A DNA stretch of 64,000 nucleotides, from contig NZ_LGLV01000019.1 in assembly GCF_001687365.1 (NCBI RefSeq), forward strand, positions 62,001 through 126,000, read 5' to 3'. Under the pieces are notes generated by a model. It was given only the letters and a program-made list of their open reading frames with translations. It made no database searches and was not told where the DNA came from. Positions 25,062 through 35,066 of the stretch are shown in pieces; positions within the stretch are counted from its first letter, which is position 1; the number at the start of each line of letters is the position of its first letter. Source of the stretch: Pararhizobium polonicum. GTDB taxonomy: Bacteria > Pseudomonadota > Alphaproteobacteria > Rhizobiales > Rhizobiaceae. The position numbers were made by a program, and so were the translations under genes.

Positions 25062-28000
25062 ATGACAGCACGCCAGCGCATCATTCCGGTCCGGCGCGAA
25101 TATAATCGCTGGGTCGCCAACCAGACGCTGGAAGACTACGCGCTGCGCTTCACCGCCAAGAGCGCCCGGCAGTTCTCGTCGCAGCGCATCTCGCAGACGG
25201 CGATCGGGGCAATCTCCTTCCTGGCGCTGGAGGCGATCGGCGGTGCCATCACGCTCTCCTACGGCACCACCAATGCCATCATCGCCATCCTTGCCGCCAG
25301 CCTCGTCATGCTTGGCGTCGGCCTGCCGATCAGCCGTTATGCCATCCGCCACGGCGTCGATATCGACCTGCTCACCCGTGGGGCCAGCTTCGGCTATATC
25401 GGCTCGACGATCACCTCGCTGATCTATGCCAGTTTCACCTTCATGCTGTTTGCCATCGAGGCTTCGATCATGTCGGCGGCGCTGGAACTGGCGCTCGGCA
25501 TCCCCGTCTGGATCGGCTATATCATCAGCGCCGTGATGGTCATCCCGCTGGTGACTCACGGCGTGCGGCTGATCAGCAAGTTCCAGCTGATGACCCAGCC
25601 TTTCTGGATCATTCTCAACATCGCGCCCTTCATCTTCATTGCGCTGGCCGACTGGAGCAAGTTCGACCTCTGGCTCGCCTTCCCCGGCGCCCATAAGGCA
25701 GCCGGCGCACCCGGCTCCTTCGCGCCGTTTTCGCTCGTCGAATTCGGTGCCGCCTCCGCCGTCATCCTTGCCCTGATGGCGCAGATCGGCGAGCAGGTGG
25801 ATTTTCTGCGCTTCCTGCCGCCGGAAGGCCAACGCAAGCTGCGGCATCGTTTCGCCGTGTTCCTCGCTGGTGCCGGCTGGGTGATCGTTGGCGCTCCGAA
25901 GCTGCTGGCCGGCTCCTTCCTCGTCGTCCTGTGCCTCAGCGCCGGCGTCCCGGTCGAAGATGCCGCCGACCCCGCGCATATGTACCTGACCGCCTTCGGC
26001 TACATGATCCCGTGGCACAACGCGGCCCTGCTGCTGATGGCCGCCTTCGTGGTCGTGTCGCAGCTAAAGATCAACGTGATGAATGCCTATGCCGGCTCGC
26101 TTGCCTGGTCCAACTTCTTCTCGCGCCTCACCCACAGCCATCCCGGCCGTGTCGTCTGGCTGATGTTCAACGTGGCGATCGCGCTGCTGTTGATGGAGCT
26201 TGGCATCTACAAGCTGCTGGAGGAAACGCTCGGCATCTTCTCGATCATCGCCATGTCCTGGCTCTGCACGATCTCGGCCGACCTGTTCATCAACAAGCCG
26301 CTCGGTCTTGCCCCACCCAACATCGAGTTCAAACGCGCCCATCTCTACGATATCAATCCGGTCGGCGTCGGTGCGATGACCGCATCGGCACTGATTGCGC
26401 TCATCGCCCATTTCGGCCTGCTCGGCGCCCTGGCGGCGTCCCTGGCTCCCTATATCGCGCTGATCACCGCCTTCATCGTCTCCCCTGCCATCGCCTGGGG
26501 CACCAAGGGTAAATATTACCTCGCCCGCAAGCCGCGCCAGAGCTGGAAGAACCTTTCGACTGTGACCTGTTCGATCTGCGAGCATCCGTTCGAGCCGGAA
26601 GACATGGCCTGGTGCCCGGCCTATTCGGCACCGATCTGCTCGCTCTGCTGCTCGCTCGACAGCCGCTGCCACGACATGTGCAAGCCGCATGCAAGCTTCA
26701 ACTACCAGGCCGCCGTCGTTGCCAAGACCCTGCTGCCGCAGAAGGTAACCGAAACACTCTCCACCCGCCTTGGCCGATACGGGATCGCCGTTGTCCTTTC
26801 CATCGCCGGCATCGGCGCCATCCTGGCGATGATCGCGCATCAGACCGGCACGGCCTCGCCGGAGACGGCTTCGGTGATCAACCGGACCGTCGGTGTGGTG
26901 TTCTTCGTCTTTGCGGTGGTCACCGGCGTCGTCTGCTGGTTCTATGTGCTTGCCCATGACAGCCGGCTGGTGGCCGAAGAAGAATCCTCGCGCCAGAACA
27001 CATTGCTCCTGAAGGAAATCGCCGCCCACAAGAAGACCGACGCCGCCCTGCAATATGCCAAGGAAACGGCGGAAGCGGCCAACCGCGCCAAGAGCCGCTA
27101 TGTCGTAGGCTTGAGCCACGAACTGCGCACGCCACTCAACGCCGTCCTCGGCTATGCCCAGATCCTCGAGCGCGACGAGACCATTCCCGCACCGCGCCAG
27201 TCGGCCATCAAGGTCATCAAGCGCAGTGCCGATCATCTCTCCGGCCTGATCGACGGGCTGCTGGATATTTCCAAGATCGAGGCCGGCCGCCTGCAGGTCT
27301 ATTCCAACGAGATCAACATCCAGGATTTCCTCGACCAGATCGCCGACATGTTCCGGCCGCAGGCGCAGGCCAAGGGTCTGGTCTTCGAACACGAGCGGGC
27401 CAGCAGCCTGCCGCAATATGTCCGCACCGACGAAAAGCGCCTGCGCCAGATTCTCGTCAATCTGCTCTCCAACGCGATCAAGTTCACCGATACCGGGACG
27501 ATCCGCTTCGATGTCGCCTATCGCAGCCAGGTGGCGACGTTCACGGTCTCCGATACGGGCCGCGGCATCTCGGAGACGGACCTGCCGCGCATCTTCGAGC
27601 CGTTCCAGCGCGGCGAGGCCGAGCATATCCGGCCGATGCCTGGGCTCGGACTGGGGCTCACCATTACGCAGCTTCTGACCCAGACGCTCGGCGGCGAGAT
27701 CAACGTCAGCAGCGAGCGCGACAAGGGCTCGACGTTTCGCGTCCGGCTGATGCTGTCGGCGATTGCCCGTCCGACGGCCTCCCTGCCCTCGGTGCGCAAG
27801 ATCGCCGGTTATGCCGGTCCACGCCGGACCATCGTCGTCGTCGATGACAACGAGGACCATCGCGACCTGATGCGCGAGGTACTGATGCCGCTCGATTTCG
27901 TCGTCCTGACGGCCGCGGGCGGCACGGAATGCCTGACGCTGATCGAGGGCATCAAGCCCGATCTTTTCCTGATCGACATCTCGATGCCCGGCATGAGCGG

Positions 28001-28454
28001 CTGGCAGCTGGTCACGCGGCTGCGCGATCACGAGCAGACGGCGCCGATCATCATGCTTTCGGCCAATATCGGCGACGGCACGGCGGCCGACACCCATACC
28101 GGCCACAACGATACGCTTGCCAAGCCCTTCGATATCCGCCAACTGCACGACAAGCTGGCGGTTCATCTGGCCCTCGAATGGGTCTACAGCGACACGGTCC
28201 TACAACCGCCACCGAAGCCGAAGCCCACGGGCGCGGTAAAGACCCCCGGCGTCGCCCATGTCGAGGAGCTGATCCGGCTCGGCGAAATCGGCTATGTCCG
28301 CGGCATCGAGGCCAAGCTCGCCGATCTCGCGCGTCAGGAGGAAAATCAGCCGTTTACCGAGGCGGTCAAGACCTACGTTCAGGCTTTCGATCTTGCCGGC
28401 TATGCCGACTTCCTGCAGAACATCAACAAACAGGGGAGACCGGCTGGTGAATGA
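25062..28454 (+). CDS. Hybrid sensor histidine kinase with NCS1 permease input domain
   Basis: The 1130-residue inner-membrane protein fuses five parts. Residues about 20-490 form a twelve-helix NCS1 (nucleobase/allantoin/hydantoin) permease-like domain, including YALRFTAKSARQFSSQR and LLTRGASFGYIGSTITS. Residues 503-547 form a cysteine-rich module. Two helices follow at about 574-593 and 608-630. A HisKA/HATPase_c kinase comes next, with the phospho-accepting His686 in GLSHELRTPLN, then NLLSNAIKFT, DTGRGIS and GLGLGLTI. A receiver domain carries Asp972 in LIDISMPGMSG. The layout parallels CbrA/CrbS, which use an SSS transporter domain instead. It overlaps its response regulator gene and lies divergent from urtA. 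Sensing of urea, allantoin or a purine is inferred. The ribosome-binding site is weak. Confidence 0.92.
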   Translation: MTARQRIIPVRREYNRWVANQTLEDYALRFTAKSARQFSSQRISQTAIGAISFLALEAIGGAITLSYGTTNAIIAILAASLVMLGVGLPISRYAIRHGVDIDLLTRGASFGYIGSTITSLIYASFTFMLFAIEASIMSAALELALGIPVWIGYIISAVMVIPLVTHGVRLISKFQLMTQPFWIILNIAPFIFIALADWSKFDLWLAFPGAHKAAGAPGSFAPFSLVEFGAASAVILALMAQIGEQVDFLRFLPPEGQRKLRHRFAVFLAGAGWVIVGAPKLLAGSFLVVLCLSAGVPVEDAADPAHMYLTAFGYMIPWHNAALLLMAAFVVVSQLKINVMNAYAGSLAWSNFFSRLTHSHPGRVVWLMFNVAIALLLMELGIYKLLEETLGIFSIIAMSWLCTISADLFINKPLGLAPPNIEFKRAHLYDINPVGVGAMTASALIALIAHFGLLGALAASLAPYIALITAFIVSPAIAWGTKGKYYLARKPRQSWKNLSTVTCSICEHPFEPEDMAWCPAYSAPICSLCCSLDSRCHDMCKPHASFNYQAAVVAKTLLPQKVTETLSTRLGRYGIAVVLSIAGIGAILAMIAHQTGTASPETASVINRTVGVVFFVFAVVTGVVCWFYVLAHDSRLVAEEESSRQNTLLLKEIAAHKKTDAALQYAKETAEAANRAKSRYVVGLSHELRTPLNAVLGYAQILERDETIPAPRQSAIKVIKRSADHLSGLIDGLLDISKIEAGRLQVYSNEINIQDFLDQIADMFRPQAQAKGLVFEHERASSLPQYVRTDEKRLRQILVNLLSNAIKFTDTGTIRFDVAYRSQVATFTVSDTGRGISETDLPRIFEPFQRGEAEHIRPMPGLGLGLTITQLLTQTLGGEINVSSERDKGSTFRVRLMLSAIARPTASLPSVRKIAGYAGPRRTIVVVDDNEDHRDLMREVLMPLDFVVLTAAGGTECLTLIEGIKPDLFLIDISMPGMSGWQLVTRLRDHEQTAPIIMLSANIGDGTAADTHTGHNDTLAKPFDIRQLHDKLAVHLALEWVYSDTVLQPPPKPKPTGAVKTPGVAHVEELIRLGEIGYVRGIEAKLADLARQEENQPFTEAVKTYVQAFDLAGYADFLQNINKQGRPAGE

Positions 28455-29370
28455 AACCGTGCATCCGCGCGACATCGTGCTCATCGTGGATGATAGTCCC
28501 GAAACGCTCGGGTTCCTTACCGATGCCCTGGAGCAATCCGGATTTTCCGTGTTGATCGCCACTTCCGGCAAGGCGGCGATCAACGTCGTCGACCGCATTA
28601 CACCCGACGTCATCCTCATGGACGCCGTCATGCCGGGCATGGACGGCTTCGACACCTGCCGGACGCTGAAGACCAATCCGGCGGTGGCGCAGGTTCCGGT
28701 GATCTTCATGACCGGGCTGACCGAAACCGAACATATCGTCCATGCGCTGGAATCCGGTGGCGTCGACTATCTTTCCAAGCCGATCAATATCGACGAACTG
28801 CGCGCCCGCATCCGCGTGCACCTTGCCAATGCACGCTCGGCGCAAAGTGCGCGCGTGGCGCTGGACGCCGCCGGGCGCCACCTGCTTGCCGTGCGCAGCA
28901 ATGGCACCATCCAGTGGTCGACGCCGCAGGCGACCCGTCTGGTCAATGCCGCCACCGGGCGCGACGACGGGCTGGATACGCTTGCCGTCCACATCAGCAA
29001 ATGGCTGCAGGAGCGCGAGAAACACGGCGTCTCCAGGGACGGCCCGCTGATGATCCATCAGAACGGTCAGCCTGTGCTGCAGCTTGCCTATCTCGGCGCC
29101 ATCGGCGGCGATGAATTCCTGTTCCGGCTCACCGGTGTCAGCCAGACCAGCGACGACGAAATCCTCCGGCAGAGCTTTTCGCTGACGGTGCGCGAGGCCC
29201 AGGTGCTGCTGTGGATCGCCAAGGGCAAATCCAACCGCGACATCGGCGAAATCCTCGGCCTCAGCGCCCGCACGGTCAACAAGCACTTGGAGCAGATCTA
29301 CGTCAAACTCGGTGTCGAAAACCGTGCCTCCGCCGCCGTCAAGGCCGCGAACGCCCTGCACGAGGTATGA
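28447..29370 (+). CDS. LuxR/NarL-type response regulator
   Basis: The 307-residue regulator has an N-terminal receiver domain (acidic pair in IVDDS, phospho-acceptor Asp59 in ILMDAVMPGMDG, switch lysine in YLSKPIN). A middle region (about 130-235) looks like a degenerate PAS-type domain. A C-terminal LuxR helix-turn-helix follows (SLTVREAQVLLWIAKGKSNR to KHLEQIYVKLGVENRAS). The GTG start at 28447 overlaps the kinase stop, with GGGGAG just upstream. It is the evident partner of the preceding kinase. Likely targets are the divergent urtA promoter and its own promoter, but this is inferred. Confidence 0.92.
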   Translation: MNETVHPRDIVLIVDDSPETLGFLTDALEQSGFSVLIATSGKAAINVVDRITPDVILMDAVMPGMDGFDTCRTLKTNPAVAQVPVIFMTGLTETEHIVHALESGGVDYLSKPINIDELRARIRVHLANARSAQSARVALDAAGRHLLAVRSNGTIQWSTPQATRLVNAATGRDDGLDTLAVHISKWLQEREKHGVSRDGPLMIHQNGQPVLQLAYLGAIGGDEFLFRLTGVSQTSDDEILRQSFSLTVREAQVLLWIAKGKSNRDIGEILGLSARTVNKHLEQIYVKLGVENRASAAVKAANALHEV

Positions 29371-29379
29371 GCGATCAAC

Positions 29380-29772
29380 TCAATAGGAGTGCGGCGGCAC
29401 GAAGAGGCAAAGGGTCCGGCTTGAATCCTTGCCCGCCACCGAACACCAGTGAAATTCACCGTCCGGCGAGACCCTGATGCGCTTGTCCGCATAGGGCACG
29501 ACCTCGCCTGTGATATTGATCACATAGCCCTGCGGTTTCTCGCTGATCGCCTTGGTCGCCACCGGCCGGCAATCCAGGTTAGAGCAGCAGGAAAACGGAT
29601 AGCTCCAGCCCGAGGGCGCGTCATGCGCCCTGACCATCACAGGCCACAAGCAGGCCGCGATCAGCGGCGGTAGCAGCCAGGCGAGAGACGATCTCCCTTG
29701 CCGCATCAAGGGGATTGCAGTCGAAGCACGTTCATCGGCGATTGGGGGGAAGATGACCTTTGACGAGCGCAT
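29380..29772 (-). CDS. Small secreted cysteine-containing protein, unknown function
   Basis: The 130-residue protein has a long n-region and a hydrophobic signal core (LAWLLPPLIAACLWPVM), with cleavage probable near VRAHD. The mature part carries SGWSYPFSCCSNLDCRPV, a GYVINITGEVVPYADKRI segment and FHWCSVAG, a pattern I recall in many uncharacterised rhizobial proteins. AGGAG six bases before ATG 29772 decides the start; the ATG at 29706 has none. It converges with the response regulator gene, nine bases apart. Confidence 0.8.
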   Translation of the reverse strand: MRSSKVIFPPIADERASTAIPLMRQGRSSLAWLLPPLIAACLWPVMVRAHDAPSGWSYPFSCCSNLDCRPVATKAISEKPQGYVINITGEVVPYADKRIRVSPDGEFHWCSVAGKDSSRTLCLFVPPHSY

Positions 29773-30189
29773 GAAGAACTCCTGGTTTGGGACCACTCTG
29801 TTCCCGCCCTTCAAGCATTTCTTCCCGCATATCGGCTGACGCCCGGTCATTTCCGCCGGCGCCGACATCGGCACGATCCTCTTCGGGATCCTGTCTCCGT
29901 TCCTTGGCATGGCGCCGCCGGCACACAGTTTAGGCGACGCAACGCCTGCCTTATGGGAAATCACTATCTGCCGATTCTCGGCGATGAGCAATTGGCCGCC
30001 AAGGCCAACCGGATGTATTTCTACATAGAAGCAATCAAAAGTTGAGCATGCTGAAAATCGAGACCCTACTCTCCGCGATTCGCCGGTTCCCGCCCCCGAA
30101 CCAATGCCCGGATGAAAAACGCAAAAAGACCCGGCAATGCCGGGCCTTTCGCGATCCAGAAGGACCAATCGGCGCTATGCCGAAAACGA
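29773..30189. other. Gap without a recognisable gene
   Basis: Apart from the hairpin at 30122-30150, nothing supportable was found. On the plus strand a short peptide-like frame from 29772 (KNSWFGTTLFPPFKHFF) is soon broken by a stop. It may be remnant coding sequence or chance. Confidence 0.5.
30122..30150 (-). terminator. Terminator downstream of the amino-acid binding protein gene
   Basis: On the minus strand the stem CCCGGC-ATT-GCCGGG is followed by TCTTTTTG, a typical rho-independent terminator about 40 bases after the gene's stop codon. Confidence 0.8.
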
Positions 30190-31308
30190 TTATTCGTTTT
30201 CGAAGTAGCTGAACTTGCCGTCTTCACCCTTCTTCCAGGTGTACATGACGTAGTCCGGACGGGTGATGTCGCCCTTTTCGTCATAGCCGAAGTCGCCGAT
30301 GACGGTCTTGAACGGACCCTTGCCCTTGATGTTCTCGGCAACAGCCTGCGGGTCGTTGCCGCCGGTGGTCTTGGCAGCTTCAGCGATGACCTGCAGAGCA
30401 GCATAGGAGTAGAGCGTGTAGGCTTCCGGCTCAAAGCCGTTAGCACGGAACTTTTCCACCAGTTCCTTTGCAGCCGGGTTCTTGCGCGGATCCGGAGCAA
30501 ACGTCATCAGCGTGCCGTTGACAGCATCGCCAGCGATCGAAGCCAGTTCGTTCGAAACGATACCGTCGCCAGACATCAGGGTCGCCTTCAGGCCCTGGTC
30601 AGCCATCTGGCGCATGATGAGACCGGCTTCCGTGTGCAGACCGCCGTAGTAAACCAGCGTTACGCCGGCTTCCTTCATCTTGGCGATCAGTGCCGAGAAG
30701 TCCTTGTCGCCAGCCGTGATACCTTCGTAAACGACTTCCTTGACGCCGGCTTCGTTCATGGCAGCCTTGGTCAGGTCAGCAAGGCCCTGGCCGTAAGGTG
30801 TCTTGTCGTGAACGACGGCAACCTTGCCGTCCTTGAAGTTTGCAGCGATGTAGGCACCGGCAACGGCGCCCTGCTGGTCGTCACGGCCGCAGGTACGGAA
30901 GGTGTTCCACAGGCCCCGTTCGGTGAAGACCGGGTTGGTGGAGGCAGGCGTGATCTGCAAGATGCCGTTTTCGGCATAGACTTCCGAAGCCGGGATCGAA
31001 ACGCCGGAGTTGAAGTGGCCGATGACGAACTTGACGCCGTCAGCAACGAATTTGTTGGCAACGGAAACGCCCTGCTTCGGGTCGGAAACGTCGTCGCCGA
31101 GCACGATCTTGATCTGCTCGCCGTTGATGCCGCCGGCAGCGTTGATGTCAGCTGCGGCCTGCTCGGCACCCTTCTGGAGCTGTGCGCCGAAAGCTGCGTT
31201 CGGGCCGGTCAGCGGGCCAGCAACACCAACCAGCAGGTCAGCCCATGCAGTGCCGCTGAAAGCGACCATTGCAGTCAGCGCAACAGCTGACAAAAGTGAC
31301 TTTTTCAT
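30190..31308 (-). CDS. livJ: Branched-chain amino acid ABC transporter substrate-binding protein
   Basis: The 372-residue periplasmic protein has a signal peptide (cleavage after AWAD or AWA) and the Peripla_BP_6 pattern: [50 protein letters not shown] and [14 protein letters not shown]. This matches the LivJ/LivK/BraC family, which binds Leu, Ile, Val or a wider range in rhizobia. GGGAG supports ATG 31308. It follows livHMGF and the small membrane gene. Confidence 0.93.
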   Translation of the reverse strand: MKKSLLSAVALTAMVAFSGTAWADLLVGVAGPLTGPNAAFGAQLQKGAEQAAADINAAGGINGEQIKIVLGDDVSDPKQGVSVANKFVADGVKFVIGHFNSGVSIPASEVYAENGILQITPASTNPVFTERGLWNTFRTCGRDDQQGAVAGAYIAANFKDGKVAVVHDKTPYGQGLADLTKAAMNEAGVKEVVYEGITAGDKDFSALIAKMKEAGVTLVYYGGLHTEAGLIMRQMADQGLKATLMSGDGIVSNELASIAGDAVNGTLMTFAPDPRKNPAAKELVEKFRANGFEPEAYTLYSYAALQVIAEAAKTTGGNDPQAVAENIKGKGPFKTVIGDFGYDEKGDITRPDYVMYTWKKGEDGKFSYFENE

Positions 31309-31428
31309 CTTGTTACTCCCAAAAAATTGAGCGGGTGCCTTTTTAAAACCAGTCACGATACCCACCTTAATCGCGCCGGTGTTCTTATGTCCGCCTTGGC
31401 GCTGAACACGCCGCCGCGGGGTTCCCTC

Positions 31429-31773
31429 TTATTTGGCCTTCCAGGAAAAGGGCGATGCCTTCTCGTACAGCCAGTAGTAATTGTTGGTCATCTGCTTCGT
31501 ACGGTAGTAGCGATAACCGGCAAAAGCAAACAACAAAAGTACGATCGTGTCCACGATATAATACTGCAAAGTCAACATCGTGCCGTTGAACAGCGCATGG
31601 TGGATGAAGCGGATCGCAACGCCCAGAAGCAGCGTATAGATGATCAGCACCGAATAGTTCTTCCAGCCTTCGGCAGCGCTCTTTCCGGTACGCCACGCGG
31701 TCCAGCCGCCCATCACCACCGTGATCAGTATGAAGTTCAGAATGGATGGTTCTTCGTAGAGAATGCCTTGCAT
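31429..31773 (-). CDS. Small membrane protein of liv operon (DUF6867-like)
   Basis: The 114-residue protein has three hydrophobic segments (about residues 11-27, 42-62 and 66-88) and a conserved-looking C-terminus with YYRTKQMTNNYYWLYEKASP. I recall similar proteins (DUF6867, from memory) beside liv genes in Rhizobiales. It lies between livF and the binding-protein gene. It might assist the transporter, but no function is known. Confidence 0.75.
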   Translation of the reverse strand: MQGILYEEPSILNFILITVVMGGWTAWRTGKSAAEGWKNYSVLIIYTLLLGVAIRFIHHALFNGTMLTLQYYIVDTIVLLLFAFAGYRYYRTKQMTNNYYWLYEKASPFSWKAK

Positions 31774-31858
31774 CCTAGTTGCTCCCCTTTAGAGCGTCCC
31801 GCGTCCAGCCGGACGTGCGGCAACGCGCCAAAACTTTGAATTTGCACCGCCGCCGTGC

Positions 31859-31880
31859 ATCCGGACCAAACCGTCCGGAT
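31859..31880. other. Stem-loop ATCCGGAC-N6-GTCCGGAT between livF and the small membrane gene
   Basis: Perfect eight-base arms lie 20 bases after the livF stop on the minus strand. No T-run follows, so mRNA processing or stabilisation is likelier than termination. Confidence 0.4.
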
Positions 31881-31899
31881 ACCGCATGCGGAACCACCA

Positions 31900-32625
31900 T
31901 CAATGATGGCCGCCTTCCAGATAGGCGGCGCGAACTTCCGGATTGGCCAGCAGTTCCTTGCCGCTGCCGCTCATGGTCACCTTGCCGTTGACCATGACAT
32001 AGCCGCGATCCGACAGTTTCAATGCGGCAAAGGCGTTCTGCTCGACCAGGAACACGGTCAGCCCCTGCTCCTTGTTGAGAACCTTGATCGCCGCGAAGAT
32101 CTGCTTGACGATCAGCGGCGCCAGACCCAGCGACGGCTCGTCGAGAAGCAACAGCTTCGGGCGGGCCATCAGCGCACGGCCAATCGACAGCATCTGCTGC
32201 TCGCCGCCCGAAAGTGTGCCGCCACGCTGCGCCTGACGTTCCTTCAGCCGCGGAAACAACGTGAAGATCTTTTCAACATCCTCGTTGAAATATTTCAGAT
32301 TATCGAGGCTGGCGCCCATCTGAAGGTTTTCATAGACGGTCATGCGCGGGAAGATCCGGCGGCCTTCCGGAGACTGCGCGATCCGCAGCCGGGCAATCTC
32401 GTGCGTCGGCATATGGGTAATGTCCTGGCCGTCGAAAATGACCGAGCCGGTACGGGCCTGCGGGCTGCCGCAGATGGTCATCATCAGGGTCGACTTGCCG
32501 GCGCCGTTGGCACCGATCATGCAGACGATTTCACCCTTGTTGACCTCGACATCGACGCCGCCAAGCGCCCGGATGTTGCCGTAGTATGTTTCAACGGCCT
32601 TTACCTGGAGAAGCGTGTCGCTCAT
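31900..32625 (-). CDS. livF: Branched-chain amino acid ABC transporter ATPase LivF
   Basis: The 241-residue ATPase has Walker A GANGAGKST, signature LSGGEQQMLSIGRAL and Walker B LLLLDEPSLGLAP, the last being typical of LivF/BraG. Its start overlaps the livG stop by one base. It pairs with LivG to energise LivHM. Confidence 0.96.
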   Translation of the reverse strand: MSDTLLQVKAVETYYGNIRALGGVDVEVNKGEIVCMIGANGAGKSTLMMTICGSPQARTGSVIFDGQDITHMPTHEIARLRIAQSPEGRRIFPRMTVYENLQMGASLDNLKYFNEDVEKIFTLFPRLKERQAQRGGTLSGGEQQMLSIGRALMARPKLLLLDEPSLGLAPLIVKQIFAAIKVLNKEQGLTVFLVEQNAFAALKLSDRGYVMVNGKVTMSGSGKELLANPEVRAAYLEGGHH

Positions 32626-33500
32626 CAGTGCGCTCCCCCCGTTTCGCCTTCGACTTCGGCAATCACGTCTTCGACCTCATCATCCTCGACACCGAGATAG
32701 GCGGCAATCACCTTCGGATCGTTCTTCACGTGGTCCGGCGTGCCATCCGAAATCTTCTGGCCGTATTCCAAGACGACGACATGGTCGGAAATTTCCATGA
32801 CGACGGACATGTCATGCTCAATCAGCAGGATCGACGTGCCGGTATCCTGACGGATGCCGCGCAGCAACTCGTTGAGCGCGAGGGACTCACGCGGGTTGAG
32901 ACCGGCAGCCGGCTCGTCCAGGCACAGGAATTCCGGTCCCGTGCACATGGCGCGGGCAATTTCCAGGCGGCGCTGCGCACCATAGGGAAGATCACCGGCC
33001 GGATCGTCCGCGCGGTCGAGAAGGCTTGCCTTCTCCAGCCAGTATTTGGCCACTTCGATCGATTCTCCGACCGCGCGCTTGTAGGTCGGAAAACCGAGCA
33101 GCCCGAGAATGGTATAGCCCGAGGCGAGCATCAGCTTGTTGTGCTGCGCAACCAGCAGGTTCTCCAGAACGGTCAGGCCGGAAAACAGCCGGATGTTCTG
33201 GAAGGTACGGGCCACTTTCGCATCGCGGGTGATCTCGAAATCGGTCATCCGTTCCAACAGATGCACCTGGCCGCCTTTACGGTTGAGCGAGATCATGCCC
33301 ATCGTCGGCTTGTAAAAGCCGGTGATGCAGTTGAAGACCGTCGTCTTGCCGGCGCCGTTCGGGCCGATCAGCGCCGTGATGTCGCCGCGCTTGGCCTCGA
33401 ACGACAGGTCGTTGATGGCCATCAGTCCGCCGAAGCGCATCGACAGATGCTCGACTTTCAGGATTGTGTCACTCGTCATCGTGTTTGTCTCAAGGGCCAT
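32625..33500 (-). CDS. livG: Branched-chain amino acid ABC transporter ATPase LivG
   Basis: The 291-residue ATPase has Walker A GPNGAGKTTVFN, PYGAQRRLEIARAM as signature and FLCLDEPAAGLNPRE as Walker B plus D-loop, all typical of LivG/BraF. ATG 33500 overlaps the livM stop (TGATG); an in-frame ATG at 33479 would remove seven residues. A C-terminal extension rich in Glu/Asp (about residues 270-291) is longer than in E. coli LivG. Confidence 0.95.
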   Translation of the reverse strand: MALETNTMTSDTILKVEHLSMRFGGLMAINDLSFEAKRGDITALIGPNGAGKTTVFNCITGFYKPTMGMISLNRKGGQVHLLERMTDFEITRDAKVARTFQNIRLFSGLTVLENLLVAQHNKLMLASGYTILGLLGFPTYKRAVGESIEVAKYWLEKASLLDRADDPAGDLPYGAQRRLEIARAMCTGPEFLCLDEPAAGLNPRESLALNELLRGIRQDTGTSILLIEHDMSVVMEISDHVVVLEYGQKISDGTPDHVKNDPKVIAAYLGVEDDEVEDVIAEVEGETGGAH

Positions 33501-35062
33501 CAGCCGTGCCCTTCCTTGGTAAAGCTGCCGGAAACGTTCTTGCGTTCGTAGAGGAAGGCTGTCGGTTCTCGAGAGCCGACGAATCCACGCGGTTTCCAGA
33601 CCATGACGACGACCATGGCAATGCCGAAGAGCAGCATGCGGTAGAGTTCCGGAGTGAAGTCCTCCCCGAAAATCTGCTTGAGAAGGGTCATTTCGCGCAG
33701 CAGTTCCGTGCCGCCGATCATCACCACCGCAGCAACCGCAATGCCGACCAGCGAGCCCATGCCGCCGAGAACGACGATGGCGAGAATGATGGCCGATTCC
33801 AGGAAGACGAAGGATTCAGGCGAGACGAACCCCTGGCGGACCGCAAAGAACGAGCCGGCAAACCCACCGAACATTGCGCCGATGGAAAAGGCCGTCAGCT
33901 TGGTCGTCACGGTATTGATGCCGAGCGACCGGCAGGCGATCTCGTCCTCGCGCAGGGCTTCCCAGGCACGGCCGATCGGCATGCGGCGCAGGCGGATGGT
34001 CACAAAGGCCGTCAGCAGCGCCAGAGCCAGGATGAGATAGAACAGAAAGATCTTGTAGTAGGCCGACGATATCGGCAGCCCCATCAGCGCTGCGAAACCA
34101 TCCTTCGAGGCATCGAACTTGATGCCGAACAGCGTGGCCTTGGGAATGCCCGAAACCCCGAAGGTTCCCTTGGTCACGGCCGTCCAGTTGATCAGAACCA
34201 GACGGATGATTTCCCCGAAGGCCAGCGTCACGATGGCAAGGTAATCGCCTTTGAGCCGGAGCACCGGGAAGCCAAGGATCATGCCCCAGAAAGCGGCCAG
34301 AATACCCGCGAGCGGCAGCAGGATCCAGAAGGAAAGCCCGAAATAACTCGACAGCAGCGCGTAGGAATAGGCGCCCACGGCATAGAAGGCGACATAGCCG
34401 AGATCGAGCAGGCCGGCGAGGCCGACGACGATGTTCAGCCCCCAGGCCAGCATCACATAGATAAGGATCTGGACGCCGAAGTTATCGACCCATTTCAGCG
34501 AGCCCTGCACGCCGGTCAACGCCAGGATGACAGGCGGATAAAGAATGAGCGCGATGATCGCGAGCATGCTGAAATTCGCGACGATATAGGCCCGGAAGTA
34601 GAAGAACACCGATGCCAGCACATAGATGATGGCAGCGCCGCGGATCAGCGAGAGATAGGCGCCGGCCGTCGGCGGGACCGACGCCGAGATCGTGCTTCCG
34701 AACACCAAAAGCGCCAGGGCGATGACAACGGCGGCAATGAAAGCCGGCAGCTTGAAGAACCGCGTCGCAACGCTGTCGGGCAGCAATCCGGTAACCAGAT
34801 TGGTCACTTTCTGCCGCTCCGTGAACGGGCGGATATAGGCCACCACCACGAACCGGCCGATGGCGGCGACAGCGACGAAGATCGCCAGCAGACCCCAGCG
34901 CTTGACCAGGATAAGCTCGTTGAGGATGTTCTGGTCGGTCTTCAGACCGACGAACAGAACGAAAAGGCCGAGAGAGATGAGGCCGGCGAAAAAACCTTCG
35001 CGCAGAGCCCGCGCCGTCAGATTGCTGTCGGCGCTTACGGGGTTGGACGTCGTGTTTGTCAT
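33500..35062 (-). CDS. livM: Branched-chain amino acid ABC transporter permease LivM
   Basis: The 520-residue inner-membrane permease has the LivM core ([46 protein letters not shown]). About 180 N-terminal residues carry several more helices, as in other rhizobial BraE proteins. It is four bases from livH. Confidence 0.95.
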   Translation of the reverse strand: MTNTTSNPVSADSNLTARALREGFFAGLISLGLFVLFVGLKTDQNILNELILVKRWGLLAIFVAVAAIGRFVVVAYIRPFTERQKVTNLVTGLLPDSVATRFFKLPAFIAAVVIALALLVFGSTISASVPPTAGAYLSLIRGAAIIYVLASVFFYFRAYIVANFSMLAIIALILYPPVILALTGVQGSLKWVDNFGVQILIYVMLAWGLNIVVGLAGLLDLGYVAFYAVGAYSYALLSSYFGLSFWILLPLAGILAAFWGMILGFPVLRLKGDYLAIVTLAFGEIIRLVLINWTAVTKGTFGVSGIPKATLFGIKFDASKDGFAALMGLPISSAYYKIFLFYLILALALLTAFVTIRLRRMPIGRAWEALREDEIACRSLGINTVTTKLTAFSIGAMFGGFAGSFFAVRQGFVSPESFVFLESAIILAIVVLGGMGSLVGIAVAAVVMIGGTELLREMTLLKQIFGEDFTPELYRMLLFGIAMVVVMVWKPRGFVGSREPTAFLYERKNVSGSFTKEGHG

Positions 35063-35066
35063 GAAA

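Noticed and set aside
26064-28166. 700-residue minus-strand frame within the sensor kinase gene
   Set aside because: Antisense shadow; the plus-strand protein has intact kinase, receiver and permease motifs.
29772-30030. Plus-strand remnant of a membrane protein gene
   Set aside because: Only a short frame before a stop; no recognisable family or conserved motif, so not annotated.
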